This document shows positions 33,355 through 45,971 of a stretch of 64,000 nt of DNA, piece after piece. Position 1 is the stretch's first letter. The number at the start of each line of letters is the position of its first letter. This DNA comes from Carposina sasakii. Taxonomy: Eukaryota; Arthropoda; Insecta; Lepidoptera; Carposinidae. The notes below the pieces were generated by a model. The model was not told where the DNA came from. It saw nothing but the letters and a program-made list of their open reading frames with translations, and did no database searches. Made by a program: the position numbers and the translations under genes. The stretch is from contig CP053167.1 of NCBI GenBank assembly GCA_014607495.2, positions 6,448,001 to 6,512,000 of the forward strand. The letters are read 5' to 3'.

Positions 33355-33505
33355 CAAATACGTTTTGTATAGCAGGGCCAGATTTATAAGCTCAGTGACA
33401 AGTTTCTAGGTCATCGACTAAGAGAACGCCCCTAAGTTCCTCAGTTGACTTAAAGATGCAGCTGATGTATTCTAGTGAACGCCCGCATCAGCACAGGAGA
33501 AACAT
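33355..33505 (+). repeat. interspersed repeat, family W copy
   Basis: CAGTGACAAGTTTCTAGGTC, GAGAACGCCCCTAAGTTCC and GATGCAGCTGATGTATTCTA follow the family order. Confidence 0.6.
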
Positions 33506-33889
33506 ATTGCCGGAACATATAGCTCGTTTAGGGGTTCTTTACAAACAAACACCACACTCGACTGACGGTTACAAAGTGGTGGTTGCGCAAAGTTTCGAGA
33601 TAACAATGCAAAACAAATGGATTTTGATAAAGTATCTTTGGAATCTTATGTTCTTAACATAAATTACAGAACTTAAGATGTATTTCTTTCATAAGTCAAT
33701 AGAACTATAAAATACGAGGAAGCGGGCATCAATAATAATTACTTGTTTACCGCCCGCTTCCAACTTAGATTTTCAAAGAAAATATGTTTTTATAAAAAAC
33801 CTTGTTTGTTAACCGACTTCATTTTCTATACCCGATCCACTGTCTTGTAAACTAGATCCCAATAATTTTAATAAAGTTTAGTAAATTAA

Positions 33890-33995
33890 AATATTTACAT
33901 GCCACTTTTTTTTCAGCGAAACATGTCTCTGGATCTAATAATGTTATAATAAGTTTATTGTATCATGTTTTGAGCAAATAAATAAATAAATAATC
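33890..33995 (+). repeat. LINE 3' end with AAATA tail
   Basis: Ends TTTTGAGCAAATAAATAAAT, a LINE-type tail. Confidence 0.4.
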
Positions 33996-33999
33996 ATAA

Positions 34000-35865
34000 T
34001 AGACCACTGAGATAGATACATATATAAAATGGACAAACTATGAATATTTTTGAGAATCCGGGTTAGAATCACAAGTCCTCAAGTAAACACATAAACGCAG
34101 CATATTTTCCCCAACAAATACCTACATAATAATACAATTTTACACATTCTATTTCAAGTCAAACAACTAATATAAGTGCTTGAAACACAATCCACACAAA
34201 GAAGCGGCCAGTGCAAAGGAACATACAGACGGCAACGTGTATTTCTACACTTTTATGGTAATGTGGACTATATGCGTATGACAAAAGAATATTCTTTGAG
34301 TCTTAGGTGCAGATTATTGTTAGAGCATAATGCAGGTATACCCTGGTGTTAATTCGCTGAGACCCGTTGTATGACAGGCTGAGATGCGAAACTACAAAAG
34401 ATACTGTCGAGTTTCACGTTGATGATAGTATGGATATTACAGTGAAGGTTTTGGACTATGAAATTAAATTGTTCTTGTAAGTACTACATATATGCGTATG
34501 TTACAGTATATAATATGTACTTAAAACTTATTAGTCCTTATGAGATACATCATCGTTCTAAAAACTAAATCTTATTAGTAGCTACTTGAAAATTTTATTT
34601 TAGCTACAGTAATTACTATTAAGAACCTAGTTTAAAAAGTCATAATTTATTTACATCATAGGGACACTTCTATCTAGAGAAGTGTTATCTCTTTTATGAC
34701 ACTGCATCATATATGATGCCTGAACCGCAGGGAATACTCGACGTGCTTTGTGAATCTTTATATGAAAATTAGACACAACAAACGATATGATAATAATGAC
34801 TTATAAGTTGCCACTTCTTGCGTCATTATAAAGAACACAATATGATTTAAATTCTTGGGCCGATTTAAGTTGGATTTTTTCGTTTTTTAAAGAAACGATT
34901 GTTATTTATAACTATGCAGTTTACTGAAAGGAGTTGTGATAGAAAAATAATGATAGAGTTTCCAAGCTCCTATTCACGAAGTATAAAAAACATCGCATCC
35001 ACACAATTCTATCAGTGGACAGATGTGCGTGCGACGGGCTATAATAGTCTTGATACTTTCTTTATCTTGAGTGCGGATAGTGTTTCCAGTTTGTGGATTA
35101 TTCGCAAGTGTTGCCGCTAGATGTTAGTGGTTCATGCACATGAGAGAATAATTTTAATGTTATTTTAATTTGTTTCTCATTTAGAAACCCTAAACTTTAC
35201 AGCAAACTGATAGCCCGAACTTTCTCACAAAAACAAGTTAATGCCCAGTAACATTTTACATACAAACATATTTTTTATACATGTTGTCACATCCGTTAAT
35301 TCCTATGATATTGGCCAGAAAAATGAAATTACACATCCAAAATTTTCTCAATCAGCTGACTCCTAGGCTATGGTACAACTATATCTCACCCGAGTGCTCT
35401 CAAGAGACGCCATTTGGAATACAAACTACCCTCAAGGGATAGGTTACCACTAAGAATGCAAGCTTAAGAAGTCTATAATGTGCTCTATCCTTTATGCTCC
35501 ATTTTGTCACAGCGCATCACCAGCATATCTAAGATAATGTAATGGCCGATTTTATTTGTACCCTTTACAAACAATCTAGGCAAATGAAATTCGAGACTTT
35601 GTATTATTGAAATTGCTGAGACGATTTCTATGAGAATAACTATTTATTGCAATATGTGCATTTCTATTAAATGCAACGTACTGCAAAAAATACATTATTC
35701 TGGGACACCCTAAGGCTGCCTTTCCATCAGAGGTATATAAGCCATGCTGCTGCGAATGCCTACTAGGTGATTGACTAAAAAACTATAGGTATGCCTACGC
35801 CAGTTTTGCGAATGTTGATCACTTCATAAACACTCATTTATCAATTATAGATAACCATAGTTTAG
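34000..35865. other. 1.9-kb non-coding stretch
   Basis: Short AT-rich frames only (for example 34899-35120). No gene or known repeat recognised. Confidence 0.4.
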
Positions 35866-35871
35866 CTACGT

Positions 35872-36042
35872 ACAGTCCACTTGTCAATAGAGGGGTTTTG
35901 CCCATAGTAACGAGGGCGGAGCAGGCGGGTTGGTGACCACAGTATGATTTTCGGACTATGTTGTGAACACGGGAGGCGATGCTGCCCACCTCCCGGAAAC
36001 CCTTAATCGCCTCTTACGATACCCACGGGCAGACATAGGGGT
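35872..36042 (-). repeat. SINE-like family S, internally deleted copy
   Basis: ACAGTCCACTTGTCAATAGA joins directly to GGGGTTTTGCCCATAG, so about 40 bp near the tail are missing. The rest follows the family to GGGCAGACATAGGGG. Confidence 0.65.
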
Positions 36043-36049
36043 TGTGTCT

Positions 36050-37195
36050 ACTATACGATAAAAAAATTATTATTACACCTATAATCAAATATGACAGTTA
36101 AATCGATGTTAAGTAGATTGATGTTTATAAAACTGGCGATATAAATGGATGCTTATTAATAAAAATATCTAGTGCTTATCTGATTAACAGACCTAGTAGG
36201 ATGGTTTATTGAATAATATCCTTTATTAAAGCTAATTAATAAGAAAAATAATAATAACCATCTGCAGTAAGCCGCAGATAATGGCGGCAGATTGCTCATA
36301 GTGATGCGACGTAATCAAGTGACTAGGTAGAGACAGCAAAAAATGTCGATATGTAAGTATGTCTAATTTCTTAAAATTTTCAAATAGCTCTATGTGTGTC
36401 CCACTGCTGGACAAAAGATTCGAGACGCTACAGTACCCCACTCTGGATAGAAGAAGGTAATCTTATCTATATTTTAATCTCATTTATTGACATTTAATTC
36501 TTTTATCTTTTCCTTTTTAGCATTACATAACGTCACGCCAAAAATGCACTTCATAGTTTACTTTACAATATGATATTTAAAAACTACCTATGGTATTTAA
36601 AGGTATCAAAAAGCCCTTTAATATGTGTAGTACAAGGAAAAAATCTAATTAAAAAACTAAAATATCCAACAACAACAATAAACACAGCGTGAGTCAAACG
36701 AGGTTAAAATCTCAACAAAAAGAAAATGCAAAATCGATTCATGCTGACTCTACCCCATGTTCTGTAATCAACTAATAAATTTCAGAGCACATCCAATGTA
36801 AATGAATAAACGTCTTAATTATAACGCAGAATATAGTACATTAATCTCTTTTGCTAATCAATTCTAGGCCAAAATGGTCGAAACAAGATGTGTGTCGCGA
36901 CTTACGAACATAGGTATATATCACACTGTATACTCGTACATCTCATGTGTATAAACAAATACGGTATTATTACAAAATTGCGTCTTAAGTTAGACAATAT
37001 TTAAAAATGATAGTGAAATTATGGAATATCTGTCAAATTAAGGCATTATTTAGCTTTAAAAAAATGTTAATTCTGTAATGACACGGTCAAACTGAACTGC
37101 CTAGGTTGTATCTAGAAATTACAGTCTTGTAGCATGTTATTTATAATGGCCGACATTCAAGGGCACGTCGAAAGTAAAATGGATGAATTTGTTAT
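36050..37195. other. non-coding stretch
   Basis: A small piece (CCCACTGCTGGACAAAAG) near 36400 resembles the family S tail. Otherwise nothing recognised. Confidence 0.4.
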
Positions 37196-37199
37196 ATTA

Positions 37200-37421
37200 A
37201 TAGTGGACGCCCGTGACTCCGTCCGCGTGGACTGCAGAAAAATTTAAAATGTCGAAATTATCCCGGATAAAAACATTTTCCCGAGATAAAAAGTAGCCTA
37301 TATGTTAAATGGGACCTGTCACAACATATTCCTGAAAACTGCATCGAAATCGGTTCAGCCGTTTCTGAGATTAGCGTGCACAAACATAGATCCGTTACAA
37401 TTTTATTATATGTATAGAAGA
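37200..37421 (-). mobile_element. non-autonomous Helitron-like element, shortened copy
   Basis: Reverse of 28805-29126: starts TCTTCTATACATATAATAAA (reading from 37421) after A, and ends GGGCGTCCACTAT, where the usual CTAG has changed. It lacks about 100 bp present in the other two copies between the 5' end and the GATTAGCG-containing block. Confidence 0.65.
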
Positions 37422-37424
37422 TAG

Positions 37425-40400
37425 ATTTTGTGAATATTTCTCTGCATTCATTCGATTGAGTTTTGATTGTTTCTCTAATTTAAGTATCATATTATATATC
37501 AGTATCTAACTTATTGAAACCTGCTAAACAATTGCAACTGATAGTATGATAAGTTTATTAATACCAAAAACTTCTTCTTACTCTAAAATATATAAACTCT
37601 ACATAGTTCGTAAGACACACGATGCGTAAACAATAAAATATGTAAGTCGCGACCGATAAAAACTGTTCCTAACGTTAGATTTTTAATTGATTTTGATTTA
37701 TTTCTGCTAAGCAGTTGGAAGGTAGCAGCGATAAGTGAAAACTGGAGGATTCTGATTCGCAATTAAAATAATAATAAATATTCCTGATGTAAAAGAATGG
37801 GTTATCTTATTGTGATCGTGACTTTTGATGGTGTGTGAGTGAATAATAATTGGTATTTTTTGCGAAGTACATTTTGCGTGTGAAGTTGATTATTATAAGT
37901 TAAGAGATGACCGGTCCGGCATAGCTATTGAAACAACAAAGTCTTGAATTTAATGCATCTGACATATTTATTTTTCCTATTAATGTATGTCGATATACTA
38001 CCGAATTGAACTAGGCCTTATAAATTTCTAGGGATAGCTCTTGGTTTGAATTGTCCATAGTAAACTATTTTTAACTATCTGAAATTAGGGTTCTCTCGAT
38101 AAAAACGAAAGTTTTTGCTAGGGGGAGGATTGTACTGCTATTGGCTGACGCGTAGGTAAGTGATTATATTAGATAGGATGAGTAAAAATTTTTTTTAAAT
38201 ACTTTTAATAATAGTAACCACAAAAATATTAAAAAAAAACACATTAAAATTAAGTAAGACGTTACATTCGCCATTACTTCTACTAAAAAAAAAACTAGAC
38301 CAATAAAATATAACAAGCAAGAATTTCTCACGAATACATTATCTAGTTTTACCATAATTATTATTATAGATAGTTCATTATGTTTTTAATTAGGATACAT
38401 GCTGCGTGGCTGATTGAATTTTAGTCGTGCATCTGTAGCCAGCCTTAAAGTAGAACTTAAAAAATGTACCATATTTAAATATTGTTCCGCTTTATTTATA
38501 ATTGTCTTAGGTGCAATTAATTTTGTGCTGAACTCTCATGCAAGGTTGTTAGGGTTTCTTTATTAACCAGTGATGTGTTTGATCTCTGATTTAAAATCAA
38601 ATCATAAAGGCACATTTTTTTAAAGAGATAGACGTTGGCAAGCGAAAGCGATATGTATGGGTATTATCTTTCTGGTTGAGAATCAAGTAATTAGCAAATA
38701 GCTTGGACAACTTTCAGTCTTCAGTGGTACGGTTATAGAAAGTAAATACCTAAAATTGGGTATTTTCTAAAGCCTGCTCCTAATCGGCTGGACAAAAAAA
38801 CAAAAAATCTTTTTAAAAAAATGAAGCTTTGATAAGTTAGGTACAACATTTGTAGGTATCATAGGTTGTTTAGGTATCTGCATAATTTCTATGACGAAAA
38901 AAAGTTATCAGCCGAATGGTATTTTCATATTTCCTTCCGTATTGGAAACCAACTGAACATCCTTTTGCAAGGCAGAAAATTCTCATAAAATTATGAGCTC
39001 GATGCATAATGTTACTACAAGACAATACCAATGTACCTGCAATGATGAATAAAGACAAGTCCGACAGGTGGAGCCACTGATTCCACTAGATAATTTGCCT
39101 AACTGGTTTCGAACTGATATATTACTTCACTATGAACGGCTGGAGAGTAGGAGACCGTTTGGATGACGTATTATACATTGCTTGTTCTTTTATAATAAAG
39201 AACGTGTTATTAGGCTAATCTGTGGGTACATTAATGTCAATCGATGATGTTTTTTTGTTATGTAAATAATACGCAGATTTTATCTAATTACCTACTACTT
39301 CATTCTACACCTTCCTAACTTATTAACTTGTATATAATTTTGTATAGGTACTATTTTCCATAGAAGCAAGCAAAAATAACGTTTGTAACCAAATTTTTTA
39401 TCATGCATAATACAAAAAGAGAGCATAATAATACATAATTTTACTTTAAAATATTATCATTCTATCATAGCATTAAAATACCATTGGGTAATATCTTAGC
39501 AAATTTTCATCTCATCCCAACAAAACAAGCAATGTACACTTAATCTATCCATCGCTCAACAATCTCATTCTTACTAAGGCCCATCGCACACTGACCAGTC
39601 TTGATAAGCTTACAACGACATTTAATTATCATTATTATGGATATGGTTCCTTGAACCAAGCGGGCAGGTTTAAGTTATACTCCTTTGTTGTTAGTTGATA
39701 CTTTTTAGGGTTCCGCAATGGAAAAACTTCGTGTGATGGAACCAGTAAACTCGATAAATAAACAAAATATTGCTTTAACATTTTCGTTAAGTTAGATACA
39801 TGTTATTTGTTGGGGTTTTTACCCGGTATGTATTATATAAAATTTTGGACATCATTGAAATGTATTATGGAGACATTAAACGAGTTTAGTTTTACTTAAA
39901 AGGGCTGGCTTGAGCTATTTATCAACTTTTAATAAAGGTTTGACAACATAAAAATAGCAAGATATGGTAAAAAAACTAAATTATAAATAAAAAACCTGTG
40001 TAGCTGAGGTGATATTACACCAAATATTTGACAAAAACTTGTGATGATTCCACTTCGATTGTCTGAATCGACCACATTTTAATTTTGGTACGAGTATGGT
40101 TATGTAGACAATCGATTGTATGCATTCCAAAAGAATATACTAAAGAGACAAAAATATCCAAGATGCAGCGCAGATGTGCGGAACTCTCTCTACGAATCCG
40201 GCTCGCACTTAGCCGGTTTTTATTCCGTTTCACTTGTGCGGTCCCATTTACATAAGTGCTCAGTTCGTAGCAGGCAGGGTTAGTGGAAACATCAACGATT
40301 GAATCGCCATATAAATATCTATATATTATTGTTTGTACTCCAAGAGGTGAAGCTCTAACACCTGCCTCGGAATCCTGGATTATACCTTATGGTTTCGAAA

Positions 40401-40490
40401 TTGTTTACATCAGGTCATCAGGTACTTTTATATCTGATACTGAATAGAGAATGGAATAACACTGATGAAGACTGGGGAGTTGGAAAGGGA
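37425..40490. other. 3-kb non-coding stretch
   Basis: Long AT-rich region with short chance frames (38164-38355, 38870-39058 and 40015-40233, minus). A plus-strand GTAAGT follows ACGCGTAG at 38154 but no exon could be supported. Nothing else recognised. Confidence 0.4.
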
Positions 40491-40515
40491 AGACCTCTCC
40501 GGACTTTCTCTGACT

Positions 40516-40691
40516 TCTTCTTCTTCTTCAGCTTTTCGACAGTCCACTGCTGGACGTAGGCCTTTCCCAGGGCACGCCACAAGGCTACTGCCACAGGGGG
40601 GTTTTGCCCATAGTCACCACGCTGGGCAAGCGGGTTGGTGACCGCAGTGTGATTTTCGGACTATGTTGTCAGTACGGGAGGCGCTGCTGCC
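40516..40691 (-). mobile_element. SINE-like family S, 5'-truncated copy with target duplication
   Basis: Starts on the plus strand with a (TTC)n run and AGCTTTTCGACAGTCCACTG and stops at GGCGCTGCTGC. It is flanked by CTCTCC(G)GACTTTCTCTGACT at 40495-40515 and 40692-40711, a 20-bp target duplication with one extra G on the left. This shows insertion by target-primed reverse transcription. Confidence 0.85.
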
Positions 40692-40714
40692 CTCTCCGAC
40701 TTTCTCTGACTAAA

Positions 40715-41460
40715 TCGGAAATATTCTAGAGTCTAGTCAAAAACACCTTAAATTGAAAGGTGTGCAATAGTGTGAATGAAAAATTCATGAGTCGAAAGAG
40801 ATGTGTCAGGACAATAGTAAATACGGGTCTGTCATTTTTGGCTACCCTTATTATTGAACTCGAGCGATATCGAGGTTTTTCTTACTGACGTGCATAGTCG
40901 TAACTCAACCACTGAAAAATAATCAGGAATTCACAGATACCGAGCCCAGTGAGTATATCCAAGTAAAGGGGAAAGGTATAATGGTTTCAGCAGTATCTTT
41001 ACTATTCTCAAAGTGGCATATTGATAATCGCTTCATATAAATCTTGAACAACTAAGTTACGCAATTTTACGCAAAGGTTATAAGTGCGTGAGATCTACAT
41101 GAAAAGGGTAAGCCTTGGCTTCCTCATTTCTATTCTTCTTAGTCAATAAAGCTTAAAAAACTACTTACGTAATGAATAATAATTTAAGCAGCTACTTGTA
41201 AGTGTTTAGTTATATTTTCATCTTCATCATCCTGCCTTTATCCTATTTTTTTAGAGCATTCATATTTCGAAACTCATATTACCAAGATATATCGAATACT
41301 TAAGCTTATAAATAGACCATGATTGTTTTTAATACCCTTCCTTATTAATCATTGTTAACAGATATACTATATCTACACATACAACCTGCATTGAGTAATC
41401 TCAGATACAACAAAGGCTTATGAGCTCGAGCGTACATTGTGTATTTATGTATAAACAAAC
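40715..41460. other. non-coding stretch
   Basis: Nothing recognised. Confidence 0.4.
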
Positions 41461-41465
41461 TAATT

Positions 41466-41890
41466 CTCTTATTAAGCAAGTTGGGGGCCAATTTCCCAAA
41501 ATAATTGAGCCGAATCGCAACCATCAATGAACCGTTAACGAAACGCGGTGCGAAATAATATTTACTATATCCATCGAGGGTTTGCCCACATCCGGGCCCT
41601 ACGCCCTCCGCTGATCCTCGGATCTGCCGACTCATGGTTACGAACACAAGCCACATCTACTTACCGCTTAGTAATTAGGGTGCGTTATTTTATCACGGAG
41701 CGATCGCCAGTACGAGTATGACAAAATAAAAGCAAAAATAATATAATGTTTCGTCCTGAATTGTATCTAATTATATTATCACCATAAAGTAATTTTTGGG
41801 GTAGTGTGGACTATATTCACCAATGGACTTGGTTAACGGTTCGTTATTGGTTGTGTTTCGGCTCTTTTATTTTGCGGAATTGCTCTCCAG
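41466..41890. repeat. diverged inverted-repeat pair, possible old DNA element
   Basis: The reverse of 41466-41545 (GTTAACGGTTCATTGATGG, TTCGGCTCAATTATTTTG) resembles 41830-41890 (GTTAACGGTTCGTTATTGG, TTCGGCTCTTTTATTTTG) at roughly three quarters identity by eye. The 103-codon minus-strand frame at 41345-41656 overlaps the left arm. Confidence 0.45.
41665..41705 (-). other. candidate splice donor, possible untranslated exon end
   Basis: On the minus strand ACTAAGCG is followed by GTAAGTAG at 41664, a consensus donor, preceded by CG-rich DNA (GGCGATCGCTCCGTG). No coding frame; evidence is only the donor. Confidence 0.12.
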
Positions 41891-41964
41891 GTCCTTATCA
41901 CATCCTACAGAAGGGCATACAAAGCGCAAAGCAGGACAATAGACAATTAACGCGCACAATTAAA

Positions 41965-42470
41965 CCAGAATGAGAACAAAGCCTCTCGTGGGATAAATGT
42001 ATGGAGTTGTTATTTTTATAATAAAGTTAATTAAGTTTGTTCGCTGAAAAATGTGCTTTTAGATATAAAGCTCGATGATAGTGAACCTTCATTAAAATCA
42101 CGTGTTCAATGTTAAGTTAACTCGTTTCTTTTTCGGGAATTTCAAGAAAACGAAACTCCAACCACAGAAAATTTTGGTATCTGATATATATCATAGAAAA
42201 GAAGACAGAAGACATACAGAAAGGGATATCCCTTTGTGTTTGTCTTCTGTTTCTCTTCTAGCAGGCAGCTCTAAAATGTGTAAACATATTGGATTCCAAG
42301 TCAAAACGATTTATAGAAGCGTCTAATTTCAATATATTTTACACTATTCTGCCGTTCCGTGCATGTCGTAACAGTGCACTAAAAATCAAGGGCTTCGTCT
42401 CAAGCAATGAGCTAGCAACTAGTCAGCTCCCAGTTATGCTATACGTGCTATGCGGATCTGCTTCATGCCC
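41965..42470. other. non-coding stretch with an imperfect palindrome
   Basis: Around GATATC at 42225-42230 the arms AGAAGACAGAAGACATACAG and its near inverse form an imperfect palindrome from about 42195 to 42260. No gene recognised. Confidence 0.45.
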
Positions 42471-42475
42471 CCGTA

Positions 42476-42656
42476 TTGGCTATCTTTTCTGACAGTTCAT
42501 AGTCATGGTCATTCATTGAAACTTATTGAACTGGAAGTGACATGTATGTGTGTGTTGTCAAATTTTTCTCGAGATAAGGCATTATGCCACTTCCAGTTGT
42601 TAAGTTTCAATTGAGTGATGATCTGATCACTATGAACTGTCAAAAAAGATAGCCAA
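42476..42656. mobile_element. 181-bp foldback MITE flanked by TA
   Basis: Arms start TTGGCTATCTTTTCTGACAG on the left and the near inverse (TGTCAAAAAAGATAGCCAA) on the right, and continue through the TTCATAGT and ACTGGAAGTG blocks to about 70 bp. TA flanks both sides (42474-42475, 42657-42658). Confidence 0.75.
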
Positions 42657-42659
42657 TAG

Positions 42660-43225
42660 GCCTGCTGATCCTGCTTCAAGCTATACCATTTTAGGGTCAA
42701 CTGTGTGTGTATATCTATGTATTCTGGTAATTATAAAATTCAATCAAAAGATTTATTACGTTACCAAAAGTGCACAATAGATTAAAGTTTGAGATCTCCA
42801 TTTGAGCAATAATAACTCGCTCTTCAGTAACATACAGGGTAGTTGCATCAGCTCCTCACATTTCTCGAGCCCCGATCCTATCCTACGCCTACACGTCCAC
42901 TCAACGTATTGTTCCGTTCAATACAACAACTTATTATTGAAGATAATGCTTTATTTATTATATTTATTACAATCCGGTTGCCGTGAGAACAATGTGCTTG
43001 TGCCTTAATGAAATTTAGCGTGCAGGATAGCTTATGTAAATTGTGGAGTGGTCTAGTTTTAAAATTGTCCATTGTGGAGTGGTCTAATTTTGATGGAATA
43101 ATTCTGTACCCTCAGTGAAAACTGATATATGTCGACTTATAGCACTTTTAAGATTTTTACACGTACGTATTATCACCAACTGTGATTTTGATTTGAAGGG
43201 CATAGGGAGCTATGACAGTAGCATT
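42660..43225. other. non-coding stretch
   Basis: Two near copies of GTGGAGTGGTCTA occur at about 43045 and 43075. No gene recognised. Confidence 0.4.
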
Positions 43226-43277
43226 GTGGCGTGCCTTGGGGGAGGCCTACGTCCAGCAGTGGACTGCGTTATGCTGA
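43226..43277 (+). repeat. SINE-like family S, tail fragment
   Basis: GTGGCGTGCCTTGGGGGAGG and CTACGTCCAGCAGTGGACTG only; a very short 5'-truncated copy. Confidence 0.65.
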
Positions 43278-43789
43278 TGTGTGTGGTTTTGATTGACCAA
43301 ATGAATTAACCTTAATTAGGATAAGTAGTAGATGCTTGGGTGCTTCGAGATATCGTTTGGAATTGATGTTAGTTAACCTGAGACTCCCATCAATAGCGGT
43401 TAGTCCTTCATCACGTGACTAGACGAACGCGCATGCGAGTATGAGAAAGTTTTTCTGTTGAGTTTTTTCTTGCAGTACTACTCCACAAAATATAATAAGT
43501 ACTTGCTATAGTAATACCAATACTGATTTTACTCGAACACCCACATATACCTCAAATCACTTACTTTACCACTTTGCATTCCCTATCTCTATGTTCTATT
43601 GTGGGACAACGTGACAGCAGAGTCTATAAACGGTGCAACTTTGTATATTGCTTATGACTGTGATTACAGCCTGGGAAAGGGCTTAACTTTAGGGCTGACA
43701 TACACTATCTACTAAATGTTGGAGATAGTCGTCACATCTGGTGCTATACTAGCTAACTATTGGAAGCTTCTCCCTCCGAGTGGACTCTC

Positions 43790-43935
43790 GTAAAAATAAA
43801 AGTCGAAATTTTCCGGGGAAACAATTTTTCCTGGGACAAAAGTAGCCCATATCTTTTCTCAGGTCCTGACCTGAGTACAAAATATAATTTAAATAGATTC
43901 AGTTGTTTTAACGAGATAGCGCGACAGACAGACTT
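43790..43935 (-). repeat. Helitron-like fragment
   Basis: GTCGAAATTTTCCGGGGAAA, AAAGTAGCCCATATC and ATTCAGTTGTTTTAACG follow the order of the reversed Helitron-like copies at 37200 and 58412, without the 3' terminus. Confidence 0.5.
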
Positions 43936-43960
43936 TAGGTCTTTACTAAGGAAGCACGTT

Positions 43961-44195
43961 AGCCACGTGGTGCCGGCAGAGTACAGTTTGTACCACCCCA
44001 TGTCTGCCCTTGGGAATCGTACGAGGCAATTAAGAGTTTCCGGGAGGTAGGCAGCAGCGCCTCTCGTGCTGACAATAGTCCAAAAATCAGACTGCAGTCA
44101 CCATCCAGCCCAGCGTGGTGACTATCGGCAAAACTTTCCTGTGGCAGTACAGCCTTGTGGCGTACCTTGTCCAGCAGTGGACTGCAATAAGCTAA
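43961..44195 (+). repeat. SINE-like family S, nearly full-length copy
   Basis: From AGCCACGTGGTGCCGGCAGA to GTGGACTGCAATAAGCTA in sense orientation. The flanks TACTAAGGAAG (43945) and TACTAAGCAAG (44201) are a likely target duplication. Confidence 0.8.
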
Positions 44196-44199
44196 AGAC

Positions 44200-44640
44200 T
44201 ACTAAGCAAGTAAGGATAATGATTAAAAAATTAAGTAGTCGCTGGCGAAAAGCTAGTAATCAATAATCGGGCGGAATATTCACGTAGTAGTTCTATTGTA
44301 GATGCCTTTATTAACTGGAAGCTCAGATATCGGCTGATTTCAGACTAGATAACGAATGGGATAAGTTCAAGCCGTTCCGAAAGCCTTTTGACGTGATATT
44401 TATGTAATCGTTAAGTTCCTTTTACCTCTAATATGACAGTATTGCTTACTATAGTGATAATCAGGCGCCATGATGAAAAAAAAAACATATTTGAAAATGA
44501 AAATGATTATTTATTTGTTCAAAATATGGTAAGTACAGTAAAGTCATAATTGCATTTTAAGAGACACGTTTCACCAAAAAATGTGGCATGCAATTTAACA
44601 ACAAGGACATGTGAAATTCATTTAACAGTTTTGTACACCT
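44200..44640. other. non-coding stretch
   Basis: Nothing recognised. Confidence 0.4.
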
Positions 44641-44646
44641 TACTTG

Positions 44647-44770
44647 TACTAACCGAACTTGTACATCTCAACTATACCCTCAAAATTGGCAGAAGTGGCA
44701 CCATGTGGTTCTATCGGCCCTTGGTGCTTTGCCTACCCCGTAAGGGATAAAGGCGTGATTATATGTATGT
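44647..44770 (+). repeat. interspersed repeat, family T (uninterrupted copy)
   Basis: From GTACTAACCGAACTTGTACA through ACCATGTGGTTCTATCGGCC to GTGATTATATGTATG. It shows the unoccupied form of the site where the hAT-like element sits at 12559. Confidence 0.7.
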
Positions 44771-44802
44771 ATTTTTTTAAGAGACTCTTCTAGCATATTT
44801 CT

Positions 44803-45055
44803 GCCTCATACTATGTAACGCTAACAACATAGTAAAGATAGCACAGGGTGTAAAAAAGAAGGTATGTTTTTAAAGTCGCGTGGGACCTCTAGTAGAGAAA
44901 AATAATTATATTTTGTTTGATTTAAGTTTTTTTGTTAATATAGAATGAACTTAAAAACATAATTCCTACCGCATACTATGTAACGTCATAATAAAGATAT
45001 ACAGGGTGTAACAATGAGGGTATATTTTTTAAGTCACGTGCGACTAAAAAAAATA
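44803..45055. repeat. tandem duplication, period 165 bp, with CAGGGTGTAA ends
   Basis: Two copies start CATACTATGTAACG at 44807 and 44972 and include CAGGGTGTAAAAAAG or CAGGGTGTAACAATG, then a TTTTTAAAGTCGCGTG-like block. CAGGGTGTAA also begins family Q, so the duplicates may be two copies of a related element. Confidence 0.6.
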
Positions 45056-45240
45056 ATATTTATTTGTTTTTTGATTGATGCGGAATTAAAGTATATAACT
45101 ATCTCACTGGTTAATATCGTATGTGCATATTAACATAGTATATGTACAGTCCACAAAATGAATGGGATTCGCGAACTAATGAGCTGTTAGAACCGCACTA
45201 TGCCCGCTGTATAACCGCATCATATGCGGCAGGGTTTTCG

Positions 45241-45706
45241 GTTGTCGATAGATTAATTTATCGATAAAATAGTAAAAGTAAGTTTGACTCATCATAAGAC
45301 AATTCTCACATGTTTTCCATAAAATTAAACTAATTTACAATGCATGCGAAAATAAGCAGCCCCGTGCACTCATACACTCTTAATAACTATCGCGATCACA
45401 TTTCTTTGGGATTGCTTATGAAAGTTACATAGTTTCACTGCCGACGTTTAGACTGGAACTTGGTCTCCAATATAACTCTATTTAGACAAAGTTAACCGTA
45501 CCATACCATCCTTTTATACTTCTTAAAATTGGCCCATACGTTTAGGCGCTACGATGCAACACAGACACAATAGACATAAACACAAAACACTCCAACTCAC
45601 TACGCCCTGTCGGTTTCTTGCGCTGCCGTCATCAGTATTATAGAGGCCTGAAAATTACTTCAGTGAACTTTATTTATCGATACCTAATCTCAATGTACTA
45701 TCGATA
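45241..45706. promoter_or_regulatory. cluster of exact TATCGATA octamers (DRE-like)
   Basis: TATCGATA occurs at 45259-45266, 45675-45682 and 45699-45706, and further ATCGAT hexamers at 45900, 46778, 46808 and 47284. In Drosophila, TATCGATA is the core of the DREF site and overlaps BEAF-32 sites at promoters of housekeeping genes and at domain borders. A GC-rich patch (GGCCGGCCACCGCACCGCGG) follows at 45741. Orientation and target gene are unknown. Confidence 0.45.
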
Positions 45707-45971
45707 ATTCTCAACACAGCCCTACACTCTCATAGCAAGTGGCCGGCCACCGCACCGCGGCGGACGTAATTGCGTCTACCGGCTGATTTTTATCTTCAAT
45801 TATTGAGTTTTCACACCAATTAAATATTATCTCGTTTCCTGCGGAAGCCGTGTACGTTTGATACATTGTTAGATATGGTGCCGACTGTGCTTGTGGATAA
45901 TCGATTAATGTTTAGAGATGTACCGACCGACTAGACTAAAGTTGTGTATTTTTAGAAAGTATACATTTTTG

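Noticed and set aside
41345..41656. 103-codon minus-strand frame
   Set aside because: No domain, overlaps an inverted-repeat arm, and has no splice or start context that supports it.
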